Of a DNA stretch of 5,037 nt, positions 1 through 5,037 are shown piece by piece. How positions within the stretch are numbered: position 1 is the first letter of the stretch; each line of letters opens with the position of its first letter. Source of the stretch: SAR324 cluster bacterium (GTDB taxonomy: Bacteria > SAR324 > XYD2-FULL-50-16); contig NVSR01000182.1 of NCBI GenBank assembly GCA_002401295.1, positions 1 to 5,037 on the forward strand, given 5' to 3'. Position numbers and translations under genes: made by a program. The notes under the pieces are model-generated. The model was not told where the DNA came from, ran no database searches, and saw nothing but the letters and a program-made list of their open reading frames with translations.

Positions 1-1
1 T

Positions 2-361
2 GAAATATTTTAAGAAGATTAAAATAATTACCAAGAATAATTAGTTATAAATGAAGAAAATGATCCTTTTTATGACGAATAAGATTTTATCTAACTATCT
101 AACACTTTTTTAACCTACAATATATTAATTCATAAAGTTTATTTAAAAACAAACCTAGATTTGATAAATAATCAAAATAAAATAGGAGAATTATTAGTCG
201 AAATTATTTTTGAAGAACCAAAAAATCAACAACCCGAGAATTTATTAGGAAAAAAACTCAATTTTACAATAAAAATCAACAATTTAGATATGACTTTTGA
301 AAGCAATTATTAAAAAATTTACTGTGGTTATAATTTTATTGACGATGAAAATGAAATTTAA
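2..361 (+). CDS. Kinesin-3-like tail fragment, ciliate code (TAA=Gln), partial at both ends
   Basis: Seen: frame 2 on the plus strand stays protein-like for 120 codons if TAA is read as sense. In-frame TAA occurs at 11, 20, 38, 80, 92, 311 and 359, with no TAG or TGA. Gln is also written as CAA at least four times, so reading TAA as Gln fits. G+C is about 71 of 360 bases by hand count. Decoded motifs include NDPFYDEQDF (59-88), IGELLVEII (179-205), LLGKKLNFTIKIN (245-283) and IYCGYNF (317-337). Known: kinesin-3 tails of the KIF1/KIF28 type have a DPFW-like motif, then a G.L.VEI strand, then a LLG..L.F.V.I strand and a Y..Y.F strand. Ciliates decode TAA/TAG as Gln, stop only at TGA, and have AT-rich genes. 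Inference: this is an exon fragment of a ciliate kinesin-3 motor, a microtubule cargo transporter, missing its motor domain and true ends. The family match is from memory. The alternative is a decayed bacterial pseudogene, but the all-TAA pattern and motif order argue against it. Confidence 0.6.
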
Positions 362-1717
362 TTCTTTAGAATAATTAATATCTCCACCATAAACACAATT
401 AGCACCAGAAATTAATAGATAACGAGAAATTTCAACCAAGGCATCTTGTAGATGAAGGTGATCAAATAACAGATACCCTTCTTTTGCTAATTCTGGGTTT
501 TCAGAAATAGAAAGTCCTATCATTCGATTCTCCAAAAAATGCTTCTCAAATTTTTCCTCCAAACTATTTTGGGAGGAGTAAAGCATAGGGGTTACAAACT
601 CAGTATTGGGTTTTTGAGCTCTCAAAATGGAAAGTTCTTCATTGCCCAATGGAGGGTCTGGATATATTATTAATTGTTTTTTATCACCTTTACTTAGTGT
701 CAACAATTCGGGAGGCAAAGCCAAATGTTCAGAAGAAACCGCCTGTTTTTTATCCAAAAATAGGATGGTTTCTTGATTGAGGTGTTGGTGGTATTTGTAT
801 CGAAGAGTCTCTAACAAGACCGTAGCAATAATTGCACGAACGTTACTATTTCCTGTTTCTGTAATTTTTAATTTAATGCTTGGGACATTCCCTAAATAAG
901 GAAAAATACGCTTTGTACCATACTTAACCGCATTTACATGAATAATAGGGCGATTGTTATTTTTGGCATACAAGACTTCTTTTATGCACCATTCTCTTGA
1001 GCTATATTCATCAGTATCTAGTATCAAGAAAATAGACTCTGTGATAGATGCAGTAATTTCGGTTTCAAAATTTTCTCCCTTGCCAATATCTACAACGTCT
1101 ATGAAAGGTTGAAGCCCAAATTTTAATTGATCAATAGCATCTTTGACCATAAGTGCCAGAGTGCTGCCATCTTGCCGAGCATGGCTAACAAAAACCGTAA
1201 CAGGCAATTCTCTTTCATTTGTTTGAAGGGGGTATAGCCTAGTTGATAATTTGAACGCAATTTGTAATAAAAGTTCATCCTCTTTTTCTTCCTCTTCAAA
1301 ATCGTATAAATTGAGTCGATTATTAAGGTTCAATTTTGTTGAAAACTGGCTCGCATTCTTGTTCGTAGCAATAGGATAGAACAAAGTCGTTTGTCTATTT
1401 TTACTACAATAATCATGTACTTTAAGAACCTCTTGTTCCCATTTTTGAGACGCATCATCAATCGTCATATGTTCATCCATGAAAAACAGAATGCAAGTTT
1501 GTTCAGATTCCTCCCAGTTGATGGTTTTAATCAAATTTTCAGGATTCGAAATGAAATAAGTTGGAATTCCAATGCCTCGCTGTAAGGGATGTTGTACCTC
1601 TCTTGAAAAGGTAGAAAAAATGGTCTTGGCATAACTCAAGCCTTGATAATTATCAGGATGCCAAAGAATATAAATATTTAAAGGATAGATCATGATTCGC
1701 AATAAATTACTGGTCAT
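284..1717 (-). CDS. Tandem-TIR protein with truncated C-terminal SLOG domain, probable NAD-dependent immune effector
   Basis: Seen, in order: (1) residues ~13-160, a divergent TIR-type domain starting IYILWHPDN, with ILFFMDEHM at ~76-84; (2) a second, canonical TIR domain at ~172-305, with VTVFVSHARQD at 173-183, ILDTDEY at 232-238 and REWCIKEV at 241-248, where E247 occupies the catalytic Glu position; (3) a linker with IIYPDPPLG at 350-358; (4) the start of a SLOG domain at ~399-447, with GLSISENPELA and the nucleotide-loop-type end GANCVYGGD at 438-446. Known: TIR domains cleave NAD, and SLOG domains bind nucleotide ligands, as in ThsA of Thoeris. Inference: a ligand-sensing NADase of an antiphage system, in the cytosol, since no signal peptide or membrane segment is seen before the join. 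After residue ~447 the frame enters ciliate-like DNA, so the last ~30 residues are not native and most of the SLOG domain is missing. The start at 1717 is the first ATG; M9 at 1693 is an alternative just before the first TIR strand. The gene lies 96 bp downstream of the ThsB-like gene, on the same strand. Confidence 0.88.
   Translation of the reverse strand: MTSNLLRIMIYPLNIYILWHPDNYQGLSYAKTIFSTFSREVQHPLQRGIGIPTYFISNPENLIKTINWEESEQTCILFFMDEHMTIDDASQKWEQEVLKVHDYCSKNRQTTLFYPIATNKNASQFSTKLNLNNRLNLYDFEEEEKEDELLLQIAFKLSTRLYPLQTNERELPVTVFVSHARQDGSTLALMVKDAIDQLKFGLQPFIDVVDIGKGENFETEITASITESIFLILDTDEYSSREWCIKEVLYAKNNNRPIIHVNAVKYGTKRIFPYLGNVPSIKLKITETGNSNVRAIIATVLLETLRYKYHQHLNQETILFLDKKQAVSSEHLALPPELLTLSKGDKKQLIIYPDPPLGNEELSILRAQKPNTEFVTPMLYSSQNSLEEKFEKHFLENRMIGLSISENPELAKEGYLLFDHLHLQDALVEISRYLLISGANCVYGGDINYSKELNFIFIVNKIITTVNFLIIAFKSHI
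362..385. other. Inferred junction between ciliate-like and bacterial DNA
   Basis: To the left, the plus-strand protein that needs TAA=Gln keeps its sense up to about codon 359-361. To the right, the minus-strand TIR-SLOG protein is recognisable up to its YGGDI motif, whose Ile codon is at 377-379. The two frames share codon register on opposite strands, so the bacterial frame runs antisense into the ciliate piece without an early stop, which hides the break. Base composition changes at the same place, from about 20% to about 33-40% G+C. The exact breakpoint cannot be fixed because both sides are AT-rich. No insertion-sequence end or target duplication is visible. A chimeric assembly or whole-genome-amplification artefact is the simplest explanation. 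A real integration is possible but unsupported. Confidence 0.6.
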
Positions 1718-1734
1718 TAATAGGAAACCTATTA
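1718..1734 (-). promoter_or_regulatory. Perfect 7-bp hairpin abutting the start codon of the TIR-SLOG gene
   Basis: On the plus strand TAATAGG is followed by AAA and then CCTATTA, a perfect 7-bp inverted repeat with a 3-base loop. On the transcribed strand its 3' arm ends immediately before ATG 1715-1717, and its 5' arm holds the only AGG within normal ribosome-binding distance (10 bases from the ATG). It could limit translation of a potentially toxic protein. Alternatively it could be a protein-binding palindrome or chance in AT-rich DNA. There is no U-tract, so it is not a terminator. Confidence 0.35.
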
Positions 1735-1813
1735 TGATTGGTGGATAAAAAAAGGATTGATTGGATAGATTTAGAAAGGGGAATTAGGGTTTAGTTTTCT
1801 TAGGCAATGTTGA

Positions 1814-2362
1814 CTATTGCCAGCCTTTTTGATCTTCGCCTCGATTTTTTCCAAACATCGGTCTTGAATTATTAGGATCTATTTGCTTCCTTCTATCAAA
1901 CGCTTCGTGGATCCAACTCTGGACATGAGCCTTATTCGTAGACCAATTATGAATTGTTGCAAAGCCATTACCTAAATTGTCATACAATCGAGGAGGAATC
2001 GTATACTGATTGTATGTATCCTTTCCATAACTAGGATGAGAAGGCAATAAAATACCAATCAAGCCATTTCTTGGATTTAGTGTTGTACCTCTTATACTAG
2101 AAGATATTTCCCAATCTACATGTTTGCGCTTCCAGGTATCCTTGCCAATCAAAACAACAGTAACTGTTGAATCTCGCAAATATTCGTCTCGAATTTTTTG
2201 TCGAATGGTTTCCGTTTTTAAATTGGGATCAAGGTCTCCAATTTGTACAGATTTAGAAACCATAATATTATGTTTATCGCTGAATAGTCGCTCAAATTCA
2301 TTTCGATAACCTTGATCATTTGCATGATGATAACTTACAAAAACATTGTGTCGTTTTGCCAT
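1814..2362 (-). CDS. ThsB-type TIR-like protein (DUF1863 / MTH538-like fold)
   Basis: This 182-aa protein opens with VFVSYHHANDQ (residues 7-17), the first strand of the TIR-like fold. A second region VTVVLIGKDTW (67-77) is followed by HVDWEI (81-86), in which E85 lies at the position of the catalytic Glu of TIR enzymes. LIGILLP at 101-107 forms the next strand. Known: this compact family includes ThsB, the Thoeris protein that turns NAD into a cyclic ADP-ribose isomer on phage infection. Length and motif order are normal for the family, so the gene looks intact. Inference: it produces or processes the nucleotide signal for the SLOG domain encoded just downstream. The basic, polar C-terminus after ~155 looks unstructured. 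Its ATG lies 3 bp after the stop of the DRHyd gene, with no clear Shine-Dalgarno, which suggests coupled translation. It ends at TAG. Confidence 0.88.
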   Translation of the reverse strand: MAKRHNVFVSYHHANDQGYRNEFERLFSDKHNIMVSKSVQIGDLDPNLKTETIRQKIRDEYLRDSTVTVVLIGKDTWKRKHVDWEISSSIRGTTLNPRNGLIGILLPSHPSYGKDTYNQYTIPPRLYDNLGNGFATIHNWSTNKAHVQSWIHEAFDRRKQIDPNNSRPMFGKNRGEDQKGWQ

Positions 2363-2365
2363 AAT

Positions 2366-2758
2366 TTAGTATAGATTTTGATTTAAAAATAAAGCCACTT
2401 CGGGAAGCCCATTCAACCAATGGGCCCCATTGTTTTGAACCATTTTTCCAACCGCTTTTAGCGATTGAATTTGAGGAGGAGAAAAGCCCTCTTCCAAAAA
2501 ACAGAAAATCGTTTTCTGGGGTCGTTTGTTGGAATCATCCACCACTTCTGCAATAGAATAAACGCCTAGTATATCTACAGTAATAACATACAGACAATAA
2601 GTGCATTTTTCTCGTTGCAAGATTTCTTCTTGATAGGCTTCTTCTGTCCAAACCGCCACTACAGGATTAAAATACTCTATTTGTAATTGAGGAATTAAGG
2701 CATTTCTCCAAGTAGATTGGTTGCAGGTTCCACCTAGGAAAACTTTTTTGTTTTTCAT
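2366..2758 (-). CDS. Nucleoside 2-deoxyribosyltransferase-like (DRHyd) protein
   Basis: A complete 130-aa protein with the hallmarks of the deoxyribosyltransferase-like fold: an opening strand KVFLGGTCNQSTWR (residues 5-18), FNPVV at 30-34, acidic residues in EEILQRE at 44-50, the strand CLYVIT at 55-60, and GVYSIAEVVDDSN at 65-77, where E71 is at the catalytic Glu position. TIFCFLEEGF at 83-92 gives the next strand. Known: the family makes or breaks N-glycosidic bonds of nucleosides and nucleotides. Its DRHyd members were linked computationally to TIR and SLOG proteins in conflict systems (Burroughs and colleagues, 2015). Inference: it probably acts on a nucleotide derivative and not in salvage, because it is tightly coupled to the TIR gene. 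It could make, modify or remove the signal. The substrate cannot be told from sequence. No signal peptide or membrane segment is seen. Confidence 0.87.
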   Translation of the reverse strand: MKNKKVFLGGTCNQSTWRNALIPQLQIEYFNPVVAVWTEEAYQEEILQREKCTYCLYVITVDILGVYSIAEVVDDSNKRPQKTIFCFLEEGFSPPQIQSLKAVGKMVQNNGAHWLNGLPEVALFLNQNLY

Positions 2759-2764
2759 TAGTAA

Positions 2765-2769
2765 CCTTT
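2765..2769 (-). promoter_or_regulatory. Possible Shine-Dalgarno of the DRHyd gene
   Basis: AAAGG on the minus strand lies 6 bases before ATG 2756-2758. It is the best-placed purine-rich site of this gene cluster and supports that start, as does the KVFLGG strand beginning only four residues in. The other genes have no comparable site, which is usual in Bacteroidota. Confidence 0.35.
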
Positions 2770-2858
2770 GTGTATATGTGTTGATTGAAATTGAACTAAG
2801 AGCATGCTTCTCGTTCTGAAATAAATTTTAAAATAGAAAAGCATACTCCTGCAACGTT

Positions 2859-3329
2859 TTAATTAGTGTTGATAGAACTATGGTATTTCAAAATTAAAAA
2901 GTCATTCACAATTTCAAAAGAAATAATTTTTTGTTCCATAGCTAGTAGCCCTTTAGGGATTGTTGTAAATGTATTTCTAATATCATCCGCCCCAATCCAG
3001 AATGCATGAAATTTGTCTTTAACCGCAATGATTTCATTATCATTAAAAGAGGCGATACAATTGTCTGTTAGTGTACCAAATGATAATTGAGCATTATGGT
3101 TATCACCAGTGAATTTTATTTTTAATTCAAATCCCTCTGTTGGAAAACTTTCAATAGGAGCTGTTTCAATCCATGTTTGTAACTGTTCTGCTGATTCTGC
3201 AACCTGCAATTTGACAGCTATAGTGTTTAAGTCGAAAGGGCCCAAAATAAGTTCTTCATCCGATTTGATAGAAAGCTCTTTCGTATCAGGATTGAAATTA
3301 ATGGAGTCAAAATTTGTTCTTGGTATCAT
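2859..3329 (-). CDS. Unrecognised 156-aa protein, probably beta-rich
   Basis: I do not recognise this family. The protein is soluble-looking, with no signal peptide or membrane segment. Alternating polar/hydrophobic stretches suggest many beta strands, for example KELSIKS (17-23), FELKIKFTG (67-75), QKIISFEIV (132-140) and FLILKYHSS (143-151). There is one Cys, in DNCIASF at ~88-94, and an aromatic stretch FHAFWIGADD at ~107-116. Composition and codon use match its neighbours, so the frame is likely real, although no motif assigns a job. It lies 68 bp after the deiminase-like gene and 100 bp before the DRHyd gene, all on one strand. Its position between a metabolic-looking enzyme and the TIR module leaves it open whether it belongs to either. 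It might be an accessory or immunity-type partner, but nothing in the sequence shows this. Confidence 0.75.
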   Translation of the reverse strand: MIPRTNFDSINFNPDTKELSIKSDEELILGPFDLNTIAVKLQVAESAEQLQTWIETAPIESFPTEGFELKIKFTGDNHNAQLSFGTLTDNCIASFNDNEIIAVKDKFHAFWIGADDIRNTFTTIPKGLLAMEQKIISFEIVNDFLILKYHSSINTN

Positions 3330-3365
3330 AATAGTTAATTATTTAATGCAAATAAGGGACCTACT

Positions 3366-3392
3366 CTATTCTGGCTTTTCGGCGTCCGCCAT
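3366..3392 (-). other. Small GC-rich island with 8-codon mini-ORF
   Basis: Between two genes in AT-rich DNA lies a short GC-rich patch, with GGCGTCCGCC at 3381-3390 on the plus strand. On the minus strand it starts with ATG 3392-3390 and reads MADAEKPE then TAG. GGCG/CGCC can pair over a 2-base loop, but no T-run follows, so it is not a typical terminator. It may be a leader peptide, part of a dispersed repeat, or chance. No function is claimed. Confidence 0.25.
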
Positions 3393-3397
3393 TTAAT

Positions 3398-4801
3398 TTA
3401 TTCTCGTTCAATACAGTTCGTTAGGCAATTAAGAGACCCTTGCCTTCGTATAAATGGATTGTAATCTTGACGCATTAGTGTAACCTCATAACCTAAATCT
3501 TCCCATAACCATTGGTTTTGTAGGTCATAAATATGCAAGTCTGTCCAAGAGCCATATAGTTCTCTTGTTTCTGCACACTTTTTAGACGAATAATCACTAT
3601 TGATTCCATAAGAGGGCATAATAACATTCTTGACGACTCGTGGGTCTAAGCCACTGTTATCATAATAATGTTCTACTAAACAGTTGTTGTAACTCGCCCA
3701 ACACCAATAGCGTGTTTTTTGATGGTCTATTCGCTCATCATAATAAGTCAGTGGTAAATGGTTTCTAATAATCTTAAAAGGTATACTTAAGTTTCGGAGC
3801 TCTCTTTTTAGATGGAAAATGGTCTCCTCTATTGCTCTTGTAGTTTGTGTGATAACATCTTTTATCAACTCTTTTATATCAAAGGGTGTATCGTCTGTAA
3901 TTGAAAACCCAATGACGGGTTCTCCAATCACTAAAATTTCTTGCCCTTCTTTATTTTTGCCTGCTAATGTAATGAAGAGATCTAAATGAAAAACAGCTTG
4001 TCTTTCTGCACTCGCTTCATATTTATTACAATAACCATCGCTAGTTGATCGGCATTCTGGCCAAAAAAGATGTAAATCAGTAGATTTTGATTCTAGGAGA
4101 ATAATATTCTTTCCCAACCAATTTTCTCCATGTTCTTTAATCGTTTCTTTATTGGTTCTATTAAGACCGATAAGTGTGAAATTTTTTCCAATTAAAACAT
4201 TACCTCCAACAAAGGGAACAAGGCTATCACTGTGCTGGATGTTTAAATTAGCTAAACCTATTTCTTCTAAACTATGTACCAATTCTCTAGCAACATTTTT
4301 ATTGCTAGATTCATTGCAAGGTTCTACCAAATAGGTTTGATCTTTGCCAGCTACGTTATAGGTTATAGGCAAAAAACAATCCTGAGCCCAAGGAGCTAAG
4401 TCACTTGAATCATAAATAATTGGTACTTGACAGAAGTAATTACCTTTCTGATTCGCTAAGATATAAAGTGCTTTGGATTGATCTTCTGAAAGTGTATTAG
4501 ACTCCGCTATCAATAAAAATTGTCGACCTCCTCCTCCCATTTGTACAATAAGTTCTTTAACAAATTCAAAATAAGGATAAATAGAATACGCTCCGTTTGT
4601 TGGAAAAAATAAAATGATTGTTTTTATTTTTCCATAGACGGATGAAATAATTCTAGGTTTACTTCCAGGGACTTTTATCGTTGTCTTTAGACGATGATTT
4701 GATTGTTCTGTGCGTTGTTTTTCCTGTGCACCTGTTGTATTCTTACTAGATAAACTACTTAGTTTAGAGGGTAATAATTTAAGTTGTAGGCTGCTTGTCA
4801 T
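3398..4801 (-). CDS. Peptidyl-arginine/agmatine deiminase-like (guanidino-group-modifying) protein
   Basis: The 467-aa protein carries, in order, the motifs of the guanidino-group-modifying enzyme superfamily: WAQDCFLPI at 138-146 (usually W.RD.GP; D141 is the acidic active-site position), GGN at 199-201, FHLDLFI at 271-277 (the H.D motif, H272 and D274), and a C-terminal GSLNCLTN at 455-462 with C459 as the probable nucleophile. Known: these enzymes hydrolyse or transfer guanidino groups of arginine, agmatine or protein arginine through a Cys-His-Asp/Glu set. The set looks complete, so an active hydrolase is plausible. Odd points are Gln in place of Arg in the W.RD motif, a long polar N-terminus (~1-45, likely disordered), and a ~170-residue spacer between the H.D and Cys motifs holding a Trp/Cys/Tyr-rich stretch (~364-379). 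The substrate is unknown, and no signal peptide is seen, so it probably acts in the cytosol. It is the first complete gene of the cluster; whether it belongs with the TIR module is unproven. Confidence 0.8.
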   Translation of the reverse strand: MTSSLQLKLLPSKLSSLSSKNTTGAQEKQRTEQSNHRLKTTIKVPGSKPRIISSVYGKIKTIILFFPTNGAYSIYPYFEFVKELIVQMGGGGRQFLLIAESNTLSEDQSKALYILANQKGNYFCQVPIIYDSSDLAPWAQDCFLPITYNVAGKDQTYLVEPCNESSNKNVARELVHSLEEIGLANLNIQHSDSLVPFVGGNVLIGKNFTLIGLNRTNKETIKEHGENWLGKNIILLESKSTDLHLFWPECRSTSDGYCNKYEASAERQAVFHLDLFITLAGKNKEGQEILVIGEPVIGFSITDDTPFDIKELIKDVITQTTRAIEETIFHLKRELRNLSIPFKIIRNHLPLTYYDERIDHQKTRYWCWASYNNCLVEHYYDNSGLDPRVVKNVIMPSYGINSDYSSKKCAETRELYGSWTDLHIYDLQNQWLWEDLGYEVTLMRQDYNPFIRRQGSLNCLTNCIERE

Positions 4802-4849
4802 AATTGAACGGCTATTTTTTTAAAGAAAAATGGATGTTGATTATTGAAT

Positions 4850-4855
4850 TGTCAA
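4850..4855 (-). promoter_or_regulatory. Possible -35-like element before the deiminase-like gene
   Basis: TTGACA occurs on the minus strand about 48 bases before ATG 4799-4801, preceded by T to give TTTGACA, within the 149-bp gap between two genes. No convincing -10 box, sigma-70 or Bacteroidota TAnnTTTG, lies at proper spacing. This is only a weak hint that a transcript begins in this gap. Confidence 0.2.
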
Positions 4856-4950
4856 ATTTGATCGTGTTCTCCTGCTGGAGTATATTTATAGGAATAGTAA
4901 CCTTAAGTATTTGATGAAATAGAATTCCTCTATTTTTAGTGTTGATGGAT

Positions 4951-5037
4951 TCATTTTTCGTATTCCTGCAGTTGCTTGATAGTATCTTTGTAGAAGGTGC
5001 TTTCCACTTTTTGTTCATCTGCTTTTTTTGCTACAGT
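4951..5037 (-). CDS. C-terminal 28 codons of an unidentified gene running off the window
   Basis: Reading leftward from the window edge, one minus-strand frame has no stop until TGA at 4953-4951. It gives a charged, protein-like tail that starts TVAKKADEQKVES and ends QLQEYEK, with helix-like K/E spacing. It is too short to assign a family. An ATG-initiated frame overlapping it (5018-4812) has a much less protein-like translation, so I prefer this one. The gene would be on the same strand as the others, 149 bp before the deiminase-like gene. Confidence 0.5.
   Translation of the reverse strand, partial: TVAKKADEQKVESTFYKDTIKQLQEYEK

Noticed and set aside
1..313. Plain bacterial pseudogene with many stops
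   Set aside because: All interruptions are TAA, none TGA or TAG, and the reading improves into a recognisable domain order when TAA is sense. A decayed gene would be expected to show frameshifts and mixed stops.
284..376. The ~30-residue C-terminal tail of the TIR-SLOG frame as a novel hydrophobic tail
   Set aside because: It is antisense to the ciliate-like coding segment in the same codon register, so its Ile/Phe/Asn composition is a by-product and not an evolved domain.
1391..1585. Plus-strand frames at 1391-1585, 2124-2309, 3109-3396 and 4152-4334
   Set aside because: They lie opposite well-supported minus-strand genes and have no recognisable motifs, so they are antisense shadows.
4926..4940. 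ATAGA...TCTAT inverted repeat after the TGA at 4951 as a terminator
   Set aside because: The stem is only 5 bp, AT-rich, and not followed by a convincing U-tract on the transcribed strand.
4812..5018. A 68-codon ATG frame on the minus strand
   Set aside because: It overlaps, in another frame, a more protein-like C-terminal tail ending at TGA 4951, and most of it covers AT-rich intergenic DNA with an Asn/Ile/Ser/Lys-rich translation without motifs.
386..5037. The whole window as a ciliate chromosome with ciliate code
   Set aside because: The minus-strand genes contain no in-frame TAA or TAG as sense, most end at TAA or TAG exactly where their families end, and they are packed as in a bacterial operon with a 3-bp gap.

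Overview
The window is AT-rich and compact, and appears to join two different organisms. From about position 385 to the right end it reads as bacterial DNA. It has short intergenic gaps, all genes on the minus strand, TAA/TAG/TGA stops that terminate protein-like frames, and protein families common in Bacteroidota. I infer a Bacteroidota member, possibly Saprospiria-like, from composition, weak Shine-Dalgarno signals and the style of the TIR and deoxyribosyltransferase-like proteins. No marker gene confirms this.

The first ~360 bases differ sharply: about 20% G+C by hand count, against about 33-40% in the lines that follow. Plus-strand frame 2 reads as one continuous K/N/E/D-rich protein only if TAA is decoded as glutamine. 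It contains seven in-frame TAA and no TAG or TGA. The decoded protein resembles the tail of a ciliate kinesin-3 (KIF1/KIF28-like) protein. I interpret this as a ciliate segment joined to a bacterial one, either as an assembly or amplification chimera or, less likely, as a real integration. The join falls at about 362-385.

The bacterial part, in order of transcription (right to left), holds: the last 28 codons of an unidentified gene (5037-4951); a 467-aa peptidyl-arginine/agmatine deiminase-like protein (4801-3398); an unrecognised 156-aa protein (3329-2859); a 130-aa nucleoside 2-deoxyribosyltransferase-like (DRHyd) protein (2758-2366); a 182-aa ThsB-type TIR-like protein (2362-1814); and a large protein with two TIR-type domains followed by the start of a SLOG domain (1717 leftward). 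The SLOG domain is cut off by the join, so the C-terminal ~30 residues of that frame are antisense ciliate sequence and not native protein.

The last three genes look like an NAD/nucleotide-signal immune module. In Thoeris, a ThsB TIR protein makes a cyclic ADP-ribose isomer and a SLOG domain in the effector senses it. Here a ThsB-like protein sits directly before a TIR-TIR-SLOG protein, with a DRHyd gene 3 bp upstream of it. By analogy, the small TIR and/or DRHyd protein would make or edit a nucleotide signal, and the TIR-SLOG protein would sense it and destroy NAD. The roles of the deiminase-like and 156-aa proteins are unknown, and they may be neighbours and not components. No RNA gene, CRISPR array or insertion sequence was found.
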